From the NCBI GenBank assembly GCA_037200525.1, contig JBBCGG010000001.1, positions 2,212,501-2,276,500 of the forward strand: a stretch of 64,000 bases of DNA, given 5' to 3'. The notes under the pieces were generated by a model. The model made no database searches. It saw only the letters and a program-made list of their open reading frames with translations, and had not been told where the DNA came from. A program made the position numbers and the translations under genes. Source of the stretch: Methylocella sp. (GTDB lineage: Bacteria; Pseudomonadota; Alphaproteobacteria; Rhizobiales; Beijerinckiaceae). Below are positions 19,684 to 27,921 of the stretch, in pieces (positions within the stretch are counted from its first letter, which is position 1; each line of letters starts with the position of its first letter).

Positions 19684-20385
19684 TCAACCGATGGACAATC
19701 GCAACGCCTTCACGATATCGTCGATCGCCATACGCGTGCGGAAGTCTGGATCAACGAAACGGGCGAGAATGCGACCTTGCCGCCCAATCACGAAGGTCGC
19801 CGGCAACGGCAAAAGCCAAGCGTCATTTCCTTGAAATGCGTCGAGGGATAAACCATGCTCGACCATCAGCTCCCGAACACGATCGCCAACCCACATGGCG
19901 AGCCCGAGCGACATTGCGTAACCGTTATCCATATCGGAAAGCACGGGGAGTCGGTTCAACAATTCGGCGACGATTGACGCTGTCGACGACTGCCGCTCCG
20001 GCATGATCGATACAATCCGTGCTCCGAATTCCGCGAATTCGCGTTCGGCCTCGGACATGGACCAGAGCTCGATCTTGCAGAAGGGGCACCAGTGGCCGCG
20101 ATTGAAGCTGAGGACTACCGGACCTTGTGTCAGAGTCTCGCCGAGACTCACCATTCGCCCGTGGGAATTGGGAAGGATGAAGGGTGGCATGATATCGCCG
20201 ACCTCAGGCGCGCCGGCGCCTGCTTCGACTGACCGAAGCCGCTCGACTAGGCGATCATACACGTCCGGGAAAGGCGACCCCGATTCTCGCATGGCCGTAG
20301 CGTAGCGGGAGAGACGTTGGGCAGGTGGAATATCCGCCGCGCAGATCTCGGCCAACAGAGCCGTCAAATTAATTCTCGGCTTCAC
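19684..20385 (-). CDS. Peroxiredoxin-like (AhpC/TSA) protein
   Basis: The conserved part begins at GTG 20385 (KPRINLTALLAEI), giving 233 residues; the open frame extends to 20595 but without similarity or RBS. A thioredoxin fold with HWCPFCKIELWSM (CxxC active site), VSIMPERQ and ATFVIGRQGRILARFVDPDFRTRM matches the peroxiredoxin-like family, which reduces peroxides with thiols. The CxxC rather than a lone peroxidatic Cys places it in the atypical group. Single gene, convergent with lysR. Confidence 0.85.
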   Translation of the reverse strand: MKPRINLTALLAEICAADIPPAQRLSRYATAMRESGSPFPDVYDRLVERLRSVEAGAGAPEVGDIMPPFILPNSHGRMVSLGETLTQGPVVLSFNRGHWCPFCKIELWSMSEAEREFAEFGARIVSIMPERQSSTASIVAELLNRLPVLSDMDNGYAMSLGLAMWVGDRVRELMVEHGLSLDAFQGNDAWLLPLPATFVIGRQGRILARFVDPDFRTRMAIDDIVKALRLSIG

Positions 20386-20831
20386 ATCGAATCTCGCATC
20401 GAGCGGCCGAGACGCCGATCCCCGAAGGATCCCCGATCGTTTCCGCCATGGCCAATAGCGGCGCGCTATCGAAAGGGAAGAAACATAGCATGGTACGCGG
20501 CCGGCCCCACTCACCGGCAGGCGGCGCTGTGAGTCATGATAGACGGTCGCGCCTCGCCGTGAGAAACTTTGAGGGTCAAAACAAGGCGTACCCACGCTCA
20601 GCTCTCATTTGCAAAGAGTAAGGCCACGGCGGCGTGGTTACCAGCGAACACTGGGACATAGCCCATAGCAAATCGCTACCGTTTCGATACCTTTACATAC
20701 CCTTCCGCTTGCTTTTTTTAAGCTTGTATTCGGCCAACAGGCCTCCCGCGCATTAGACGTTACCACCACCCGACTCGGGAATTGTGAAAGCGCGCTTTGG
20801 CGGGCGATCCATCACTCAAGAAGAGTACAGC

Positions 20832-22070
20832 ATGAATAAGCAAAACTTGGTTCGACATCTACCGAGCCGCTGGCTATCCACCTGCACAGCATCAATCCTG
20901 GCATTCGGCGTTTTGGCCGCCGCACAGGCGAACGCCGCGGTCGTCGTTCGTGGGACCGAGGGGGCCCCGCTATCGGAGGCCCGTACGGCACCGGATTTCA
21001 TCAAGCCTGATGTCAGCATCGTCACGGCCCAGCCATCGCCTTCCGAAATCAACCCGGCTTTCCTCGGTCCGGTGCTCCTCATGAAGCAGGCGCAGGTCGA
21101 CCTGCAAAACGGTACGGCCCGGCTGCCGCTTCGGAAGGGACGGCTCAAATCGGGTGAGCTCGTTTGGTTTGTGCTGACCGATGTCACGGACGAGAACCTC
21201 GCCAACCTGCACGGCATCAACTATTCGCCCAAGCTCGCCTACGCTCTGACAGGAAAAGCTTCCCGCGAGGCGACGATCGACCCGGACGGCGCCTTCGTGT
21301 TCAACGCGGGGAAGGTGGATTTCTCACCCGACCACGCAGTCACGCCCGGCGCTGCGCCGAACTTCTTTCCTCCGAAGTCCGCACAGCCCGGATCGGTGGG
21401 CGACGCCGACTACACCCCCCTCGTCCACATCGAGAATGCCGCTAAGGACGTGCTGTTCAACGCGCCGATGCTGGCCTTCAACGTCGACGAAACCAAACTC
21501 AATACGATGTGCGACGGCAACGTCGACCACAAGTTCGTTGAAGACAAGGTTGTGTCAATCTGCCCGCGCGACGGATACGTCACGTTGCAACTGACGCTCG
21601 GTTTCACCTTCTCCAAACCAATCCTCTACCTGTCGACCGAAGCCAATGATCCTGTCGTCGCCACACTCGAAGGCGCGACCTACGCGCCTGCCATGAAGGA
21701 TCTTCCCTTCGCGTTGGAAGACGCGTCGCCGGGAGAGTCGGCCGAACGCATCTATGTTTTCGTCAATGGACCAACTGGTCTAGACAACCCGCAGCGTCAG
21801 GGGCTCGACAGCGCTCTTTCGGACGGACGCGGGCCGTTGAATATCCTGGGCGGCATCCCGACCATCAACCTCGATTACAGCCCGATGTGGCGCGTGTTCC
21901 CGGCCAAATGGAGCGGTGCCGCGATCGAGCGCGGCTACCGCTCCCGGCTGACCGACGCCTTTGCGATCGAAGACATGGCCACGCGCGGCTTCATAACCGG
22001 TATCGACAATGGCGCGTTGCGCCCGGTCGGCTTCATCGTCAACTGCCCGGTCGTATACCGTATCAACTGA
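20832..22070 (+). CDS. Secreted protein of unknown function
   Basis: A 412-residue product from ATG 20832 (AAGAAGAG upstream). A long signal peptide (WLSTCTASILAFGVLAAAQANA) leads into a mature protein rich in beta-strand-like sequence: VWFVLTDVTDENLANLHGINYSPKL, LQLTLGFTFSKPILYLSTEAND, SGAAIERGYRSRLTDAF. Three cysteines (MCDGN, ICPRDG, VNCPVV) sit in the mature part. I do not recognise an enzymatic motif. It is followed 92 bp later by a second small secreted protein on the same strand, so the two may be co-expressed. Probably periplasmic or exported. Confidence 0.75.
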   Translation: MNKQNLVRHLPSRWLSTCTASILAFGVLAAAQANAAVVVRGTEGAPLSEARTAPDFIKPDVSIVTAQPSPSEINPAFLGPVLLMKQAQVDLQNGTARLPLRKGRLKSGELVWFVLTDVTDENLANLHGINYSPKLAYALTGKASREATIDPDGAFVFNAGKVDFSPDHAVTPGAAPNFFPPKSAQPGSVGDADYTPLVHIENAAKDVLFNAPMLAFNVDETKLNTMCDGNVDHKFVEDKVVSICPRDGYVTLQLTLGFTFSKPILYLSTEANDPVVATLEGATYAPAMKDLPFALEDASPGESAERIYVFVNGPTGLDNPQRQGLDSALSDGRGPLNILGGIPTINLDYSPMWRVFPAKWSGAAIERGYRSRLTDAFAIEDMATRGFITGIDNGALRPVGFIVNCPVVYRIN

Positions 22071-22162
22071 CGACCGTCGGCGCCGCATGCCGCGTCCGCG
22101 CACGCGGCGCCGACTGGCCCAGCCATATTCACAAGATCACTGGCAATGCGAAGAGAAAAGCA

Positions 22163-22621
22163 ATGAATCCTGTTCACCTCGGTTTGGCCGCAGCCCTCAC
22201 TATCTCGTTGCCGGGACCCGCGTGGGCGGCCAGGCCTACGAGCCCCTCCTCGATGACGGCGACGTTCGGCGATCCCAATGCGGGACACGTCGACCTGCAG
22301 GTTGCATGGGTTGGGAAGACTGTACGTGCGGTCGAAATCGTCACCCATCGAGTCGGCGCGCCAGGATCTCGCTTCCAACTGAAAGTTGATGGTCGGCAAG
22401 TGATTCCGCCCTCGATTTTGTCCGACAAGGAATGCCATTTCGACGGGGGTGGAAGCGTTTGCAACATTACCGTCGACCGCAAGTCGGGCGCTTTTCGGAC
22501 TCTGCTTGCGGCTATCAGGACGGGAACGACGGCCCGCGTCACGATTGAGAACGCGGGCAACGTCGCCATGGACACGGATGCCTCGATCCGAAAGCTCGCG
22601 ACGAGGCTTCGGCGCCGCTGA
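22163..22621 (+). CDS. Small secreted protein of unknown function
   Basis: A 152-residue product. Signal peptide MNPVHLGLAAALTISLPGPAWAA; mature part begins RPTSPSSMTATFGDPNAGHVDLQV and includes KECHFDGGGSVCNITVD with one likely disulphide pair, and ends with a basic TRLRRR. The pattern suggests a single small beta-sandwich domain. I do not recognise the family. It follows the unknown secreted protein at 20832 and probably shares its transcript. Confidence 0.65.
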   Translation: MNPVHLGLAAALTISLPGPAWAARPTSPSSMTATFGDPNAGHVDLQVAWVGKTVRAVEIVTHRVGAPGSRFQLKVDGRQVIPPSILSDKECHFDGGGSVCNITVDRKSGAFRTLLAAIRTGTTARVTIENAGNVAMDTDASIRKLATRLRRR

Positions 22622-22837
22622 GAGCGGAGCGACGGCAGACCGCGGCGCGGGGACGCGTTCATGAGTCGGCGTGCGGCGACCAAGTTTCAGCTTGTCGGCC
22701 ATCCTCACCGATCTGGCGCTGGAAATCGGCATCATCCTTTTGGTGCTGACGGGGCGGCAGTTCACCGCGCGGAAGTGTCCAAAGACAGGGGGAATGACGA
22801 TAGAAGCGATAGACTGTCGGGGTTTGTTGCCCGTCCG

Positions 22838-23106
22838 AACGGGTTGATCGGCGTCGATGATCCAAGACCCGGCCGAGGCGCCGGCGTTTTTTGCGGAACA
22901 AGTCATCGCGGCTGGCGCCCATGCGGTCTTCGTCGACGCCAGAAAAGGCCTGGTGAAAAGTCTTTCGCAAAAGGACAATCGACACATTCCGCCTTTGGGT
23001 TACGGGCTTGTTCATGCTCTGAAGCAGCTTTCCACATGCGCCGATCGCGTTTAACGGCGGGCTCGAAATCCTTGAGTTGATGCGGGCCGAACTCAATCAT
23101 ATCCAC
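22838..23106 (+). pseudogene. tRNA-dihydrouridine synthase (DusA-like) fragment
   Basis: Across two or three frames the sequence reads NGLIGVDDP, DPAEAPAFFAEQVIAAGAHAV with FVDARKGLVKSLSQKDNRHI and PPLGYGLVHALKQL, then FNGGLEILELMRAELNHIH. These are the central and late parts of the DusA TIM barrel, including the FMN-binding (V)NGG loop. Both ends of the gene are missing and frames change at least twice, so it is non-functional. Confidence 0.75.
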
Positions 23107-23280
23107 CCGCGGGGCCTATCAGGATCCCGGCCGCAAATATCGTCGACTTGCTGCTCAAATCCAGCGCTGCGGTGGCGTGGGTCGCGATGTAACCGATAGC
23201 GGCGTCCTTGCGTATTCAGCCGACCTGGGTCGGCTTCCAACAGCGGACTTTGCGCGGACTGTGGCGGTCTTATTCCCAGA

Positions 23281-23500
23281 GCGATCTTGGACCGCTGGCG
23301 AACGGACTGTCCCGAAGATAAAATCGCAGGAGGCGGCTCGCGCCCCGCGAAATGCCGATCCTGATGCTCTGCCCGATTTCGCCGGGTTCGCGGTCACCGC
23401 GTCCGAGCCATAGAGGGCCTTCTCGGCAAAGATCGAGCCCATCGAGCCGACGATCAACCCGCAGCGCCGCAGCGAACCTTCCTGATCTAAGTCAAGGCCG
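23281..23500 (-). pseudogene. 3-methyladenine DNA glycosylase 3' fragment (copy B)
   Basis: This stretch is clearly homologous at DNA level to 24669-24890 (the glycosylase pseudogene below), in the same orientation. Restored with frameshifts it reads PGEIGQSIRIGI, SRLLRFYLRD and SGPRS. It is therefore a second, more decayed copy of the 3' end of an Mpg-type glycosylase gene, and the two copies flank the aldo/keto reductase gene as direct repeats. Confidence 0.7.
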
Positions 23501-23551
23501 CAAGGGTGTGGCGCCCCTTATTGGAGCGAACGCAACCTCACGCCGGCGAAT

Positions 23552-24493
23552 TCACTTGGCTTGTGGAATAAAGCCAGGCACGCCGGTCTCCGCCACTGCG
23601 TTGAACCTGACGTTCGCCGTGATGCCCTCCCGCATCTCGCGCATGGCGTCTTCAGGCAGCGCCGATATCTCAAAGTTCTCTTGGATGTAGCCAGGTTTGG
23701 TTGAGGTGGTCAGGAAGGCCGTGCCGCGTTGTGCGGCCCAGGCCAGCGCAACTTGCGCCGGCGTTTTGTGGACGCGCTGTGCAATGCTTGTGATCACAGG
23801 GTCATCCAGCATTTTCGGACTCATGCCGTGTCCCAACGCTGCAAACGCCAGCAGTACGATCCTGTTCTCCCGACAGAAGTCGAGCAGCTCCCACTCGGGG
23901 AGGTACGGATGGGATTCGACTTGCACCACGGCAGGCTTGATCCGCGCAGCCGCAACGACCTCTCGCACCTTTTCCAATGTAACATCTGACAGGCCGATCG
24001 CCTTGCAGTGACCGTCATCAATGAGGCGCTCAAGCGCCTGCCACGTCTCGATTAACGTCACGCCGCGATCATATATCACCTGACCGCGCTCGTCCCTCGG
24101 GTCCTGCTCGTCGCCGGGTCGAAAGGCAAAAGGGGTATGGATGAGATAGCAATCGACATAGTCGAGCTGCAGTCGCCGGAGACTTGCGTCATAGGCGGGT
24201 TTGACCCGTTCAGGACGATGATTGGTGTTCCATAGCTTCGTGGTGACGAAGACGTCCTCCCGCCGGATCATCCCCGCCTTGAACACTGCCTGCATCGCAT
24301 CGCCAACCGCCGCTTCATTGCGATATCGTTCCGCACAGTCGAGATGCCGAAATCCCACTTCCAATGCGGTCGTCGTCGCTTGTTTGGTGGCGAGAGGATC
24401 GGGGATCAGCGTGCCAAACCCGACGGCGGGGATCGCACCTGATCCGTGGGTAAGCGGAATCCTCGTATAACGAAGCACATCGGGGCTTGCCAT
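23552..24493 (-). CDS. Aldo/keto reductase
   Basis: ATG 24493 is favoured because GGAGGAG lies seven bases upstream; the ATG at 24499 would sit too close. The 313-residue (beta/alpha)8 enzyme has the catalytic tetrad: Asp in HLDCAERYRNE, Tyr in the same motif, Lys in FVTTKLWNTNH and His in CYLIHTPFAF. Late NADPH contacts are near FLTTSTKPGYIQENFEI, with ST-K as usual for the phosphate site. It reduces aldehydes or ketones with NADPH; substrate unknown. It lies between two decayed glycosylase copies. Confidence 0.92.
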   Translation of the reverse strand: MASPDVLRYTRIPLTHGSGAIPAVGFGTLIPDPLATKQATTTALEVGFRHLDCAERYRNEAAVGDAMQAVFKAGMIRREDVFVTTKLWNTNHRPERVKPAYDASLRRLQLDYVDCYLIHTPFAFRPGDEQDPRDERGQVIYDRGVTLIETWQALERLIDDGHCKAIGLSDVTLEKVREVVAAARIKPAVVQVESHPYLPEWELLDFCRENRIVLLAFAALGHGMSPKMLDDPVITSIAQRVHKTPAQVALAWAAQRGTAFLTTSTKPGYIQENFEISALPEDAMREMREGITANVRFNAVAETGVPGFIPQAK

Positions 24494-24651
24494 ACCCATG
24501 CTCCTCCTTCGATTGACGCGAGGGCGCGGGGCCAGATAACAGCGACCTCTGAGGTGGCCCCATTCGTGAGCCAGGAAACGGAGCTAGCTAAGAGAACGTC
24601 CCGCAAGTTTTTCCATTAGCCGTACGCGGGAGCGATGATTCTGTCTACTAC

Positions 24652-25080
24652 TTATCCTGATCCATTGAGCGATCTTGGACCGCTGACGAACCGATTGCCG
24701 CGAACGTAGAATCGCAGCAGACTGTCGGCTGCGCGTGTAATGCTGATCCGTTTGCTCTGCCCGATTTCGCCGGATGCTCGAACGTCAGATCCGAGCCGCA
24801 GCGGACCGGCCTGACAAAGGTCGATCCCGTCAAGCTGACGATCAACCCGCAACGCGGCAGCGAGCCTTCCTGGTCCTCGCGCCAAGTCTCGCAAGCGCTC
24901 GATGCCGCGATTTAGCTGCATGATCGGAATGCCTTCGAGCGGCTCGAGCGCCCTGATCAGGACGCCGGCTCCGATCCCGGGCGTCTCGCTCGAAACATTC
25001 ACCATGTATGAGCTGCCATAGGCGAAATAAATATAGGCGTGTCCGCGCTCGAGAAACTCGGCCAAAACCCGCCATACGCC
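24652..25080 (-). pseudogene. 3-methyladenine DNA glycosylase (Mpg/AAG family), 5' truncated (copy A)
   Basis: The frame reads GHAYIYFAYGSSYMVNVSSE, GAGVLIRALEPLEGIPIMQ, LARGPGRLAAALRVDRQLDG and ISITRAADSLLRFYVRGNRFVSG, the C-terminal two thirds of the Mpg fold that excises alkylated purines. The N-terminal part with the catalytic glutamate and the base-flipping tyrosine is missing: a stop lies just upstream in frame and the sequence before it is unrelated. Length is about 137 residues against roughly 190-200 for the family. Non-functional. Confidence 0.82.
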
Positions 25081-25372
25081 GAGATTTTACCAATGTTCGA
25101 TGTCCGAGATTTCGGTCTTTCGGCCGAGGGAGCCCGATTTTTTGATTCACGCACAGACCGGTTCGATTAGCTTTACCGGCCAGAAAATACGCATCTCGTC
25201 CGGTGGGTCATTGCGATTTCGCGTGATTGCCGCACGGTTTTAATGAGTTCGAGTCGTGCAAGTTTTCGCGCAGCCGCCTCCTCCGTGAATGTTGCCTGCA
25301 ACGCAGCGAATGGCGCGCGTCCGAGGTTGGCTCGTGTTGACCCCTATCCGCCGTCGCCTGGCGCTTTGCTGC

Positions 25373-26515
25373 TTATGAGGCTAGGGCAGCGGCGTCTTTC
25401 AGATGGGCAATATCTTTTCTGAGATGTTTTGTCGCCGGCGTGACGATAGCTATAAAAAAGGATTCGCGCAGACGACGGCTATAGGCTGAACCGGCAACAT
25501 AACCGCGCGCGCCAGCGTGAAGCATGGCGGCTTGCGCGGCGTCAAGACCGAGGGTCGAAGCTTCGAGGCGCGCTTCGAATACGCGTTCAAGAAAGGCGCT
25601 GTTTTGATCGAGCGGCGTCAATGCGAGTTTCACGAGGTTTGCCTCTAGGCTGAGCAGCCGATCTTCGATTTCGGCAGGCCCGACGGGCAGAAACCGGTTC
25701 ACCTTCCAAATTGGCTCTGGCAGGTTGCGCATAAGCGCAATCGCACCGCGAACGAGACCCGAAGCCATCCCAGTTTGAAGCAGAATGAAGCCGGGACGGA
25801 TCCTACTGGCGAATGGACGCAGCGGATCGGCCAGGATGGTCTCATCCGGAATGAAAGCCTGCTTGAATAGCATCGTGACGGTGGCTGTGCCATTGAGCGC
25901 GATGAACTGCGTCGCATTTCGAGAGGAAACGCCTTCCTCGCCGCTACGGACCAGCGCCATTATGATATGGTCATCATCATCTTCAAGTGAGAAGCATATG
26001 CCGAAATAGTGCCCCTGCTCGATATTGGAGACCCAGGGTAGGATGCCATCAATGCGGTAGCCGCCTGCAACGCGCCGGCCCCGTAGCCGCAGCGGTTCGA
26101 TGCCTGAGAGAGCCTTCATAGGATTGGACAGTCCCGTGCCGCCGAGGATCTCGCCGCTCGCCGCGCCGCTTTGCAATTGCCCGCGCAGATCTTCATTGTC
26201 AGTATTCTCCACGTACCAGCCAAAAGCATCTTGGCACCATACGCAGAAGGCCGTGGACAGGCATTCTTCCGCGACAAGACTCATCGCGGCAATCGCGGCG
26301 CCGACGTCGACGGATCGCGTTTCGCCGAAGCCTCTATGATGCTGGGCGAACGCTCCCGCGGCGCCAAGGTGGCGCAAAATATCCAGCGGATATTCGCCCT
26401 TGCTGTCTATATCGGGAGCCCGTGGGCGGAGGTATCGCACCGCGATATCGCGGACGCGGGCCAGCATGAATTCAGTCGCGCTGGCGGCGCTCTTCGCCAT
26501 CTCTCGCGTCGGCAT
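25373..26515 (-). CDS. Acyl-CoA-dehydrogenase-like flavoprotein (possible monooxygenase)
   Basis: A 380-residue protein of the acyl-CoA dehydrogenase fold. N-terminal helices (LDILRHLGAAGAFAQHHRGF), a central beta-domain (GYRIDGILPWVSNIEQGHYFGI) and C-terminal helical bundle (LGLDAAQAAMLHAGARGYVAGSAYSRRLRESFFI) are in order. The usual catalytic Glu is not evident, as in the DszC/SfnC group that uses FMNH2 and O2 rather than dehydrogenating CoA esters. It is the last gene of the ABC-OsmC operon, 16 bp after osmC. A role in desulfonation or breakdown of the imported compound is inferred. Confidence 0.82.
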   Translation of the reverse strand: MPTREMAKSAASATEFMLARVRDIAVRYLRPRAPDIDSKGEYPLDILRHLGAAGAFAQHHRGFGETRSVDVGAAIAAMSLVAEECLSTAFCVWCQDAFGWYVENTDNEDLRGQLQSGAASGEILGGTGLSNPMKALSGIEPLRLRGRRVAGGYRIDGILPWVSNIEQGHYFGICFSLEDDDDHIIMALVRSGEEGVSSRNATQFIALNGTATVTMLFKQAFIPDETILADPLRPFASRIRPGFILLQTGMASGLVRGAIALMRNLPEPIWKVNRFLPVGPAEIEDRLLSLEANLVKLALTPLDQNSAFLERVFEARLEASTLGLDAAQAAMLHAGARGYVAGSAYSRRLRESFFIAIVTPATKHLRKDIAHLKDAAALAS

Positions 26516-26530
26516 GCAATTTCCGCCTTT

Positions 26531-27067
26531 TTAGCTGGAGAGCTTGACTTTGAGCGGCACTGGTCTCGTGAAGGTGTTGGCGACCGGCGACCAAGTCGTC
26601 GCGTGGGCGACGAGCGCGTCAAGCTTGTCTTGCGGCGCATCCGCATCGATTTTCACAGCGACGCGAACCGCGCTGAAGCCGACCGACTCGGGAGCGGCGC
26701 CGACGCCCCATACGGCGCTGATATTGATGTCGCCCTCGAGTTCAAGCTCGAGGGAACGGATTTTTATGCCTTGCGCCAAAGCATTGGCGTGAATGCCGAC
26801 GGAAAGGCAGGATCCAAGCGCCGCCAACGCCGCCTCGGACGGGTTTGGCGCCGTATCATCGCCGAGCAATCCCGGCGGCTCGTCTACGATGTGAGCCGGC
26901 AGATCCCGGATGAAATTCAACTGCCGAAACTTGCCCTCCGCGACGGTACGGGCTTTGAGCGTGCGCACAGCGTCGGGATTCGCTTTGCCCTTGGCGATCA
27001 GCGCATCGAGACCGGCCTTGTCGACGGGTTTGAGGCCTGGCGCGTCAGATGAAGTTTCTTTAGTCAT
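26531..27067 (-). CDS. OsmC family protein
   Basis: ATG 27067 has AGGAGAG upstream. The 178-residue protein carries the OsmC/Ohr signature NPSEAALAALGSCLSVGIHANALAQGI with the conserved catalytic Cys in GSC. The second family Cys is replaced: the later stretch SAVRVAVKIDADAPQDKLDAL has none. OsmC proteins reduce organic hydroperoxides through a Cys pair, so with one Cys the mechanism may differ. It sits between the permease and the flavoprotein genes of the importer operon, suggesting protection from, or processing of, a thiol- or peroxide-containing intermediate. Confidence 0.85.
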   Translation of the reverse strand: MTKETSSDAPGLKPVDKAGLDALIAKGKANPDAVRTLKARTVAEGKFRQLNFIRDLPAHIVDEPPGLLGDDTAPNPSEAALAALGSCLSVGIHANALAQGIKIRSLELELEGDINISAVWGVGAAPESVGFSAVRVAVKIDADAPQDKLDALVAHATTWSPVANTFTRPVPLKVKLSS

Positions 27068-27093
27068 GAAGGCTCTCCTGTAAGTTTCTATGG

Positions 27094-27921
27094 TCAACCG
27101 CGGCGGGTCCAGCTGACGCGCTGGATCAGCGCGAGAAGGAGCCCGTCGAAGAGGAATCCGATGACGCCGATGACGAGCACAAATGCTCCGAGACGGTTAT
27201 ATTCCAGCGTATCCCGCGCGTCGTTGATGGCGTAGCCAAGCCCGCTTGTGACGCCGAGATATTCGGCTGGAACAAGCACGATCCAGGCGACACCGACAGC
27301 CAGCCGGATGCCGGTCAGAAAATCTTGCGCAGTAGCGGGAATGATGACGGCGTTCAGCACATGCCAGCTATTCGCCCCAAGATTATGGGCGACCTTAATC
27401 CAATCCGGATCAAGCTTTTTAAGACCATTGGCGACAGCGAATATAATCGGCCAAATAGCGGCGGCGGCGATGAGAAAGACGATCGCGCCATCCCAGCTCG
27501 CAAACATCAAAATGGCGATCGGCATCCATGCGAGCGGACTCACCATGCGCAAAAGCTGAAAAGGAATGTAAGTCGCCTCGCGAAAGAAACGACTCTGACC
27601 GACAAGGACGCCAACTGGCGCGCCTATAGCGATCGCAAACGCAAGGCCCGCGCCGACGCGAAAGGCGCTTGGAACGACCGCCCGCCACACCGAGCCATCG
27701 AGCAACATCATCCGAAGGCTCGTCAATGTCGGCAGCGGCGCAAAACCCGCGAAGGTCGCTGTCGCCGGATTATGGATGAGCAGAAAGCCCGCAAAAGCCC
27801 ATATAGCGAAAAGCAAGGATACGCCGCAGATCGGCGCCGCAAGACGGATGATTCCCGTCCGCGCAGCCCTGTTGGCCGGCGACGTCGAGATCTGTTCCGA
27901 TGAAGGAATGGCGAGACTCAT
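27094..27921 (-). CDS. ABC transporter permease (SsuC/TauC/NrtB family)
   Basis: A 275-residue membrane protein with about six segments and the BPD permease EAA loop (GLKKLDPDWIKVAHNLGANSWHVLNAVIIP). The family takes up aliphatic sulfonates, taurine, nitrate or pyrimidine precursors. Its start overlaps the stop of the binding protein gene (ATGA at 27918-27921), so translation is coupled. Confidence 0.93.
   Translation of the reverse strand: MSLAIPSSEQISTSPANRAARTGIIRLAAPICGVSLLFAIWAFAGFLLIHNPATATFAGFAPLPTLTSLRMMLLDGSVWRAVVPSAFRVGAGLAFAIAIGAPVGVLVGQSRFFREATYIPFQLLRMVSPLAWMPIAILMFASWDGAIVFLIAAAAIWPIIFAVANGLKKLDPDWIKVAHNLGANSWHVLNAVIIPATAQDFLTGIRLAVGVAWIVLVPAEYLGVTSGLGYAINDARDTLEYNRLGAFVLVIGVIGFLFDGLLLALIQRVSWTRRG

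Noticed and set aside
26171-27052. 293-codon plus-strand frame opposite the flavoprotein and OsmC genes
   Set aside because: Mirror frame of GC-rich genes on the minus strand, without a family motif or RBS.
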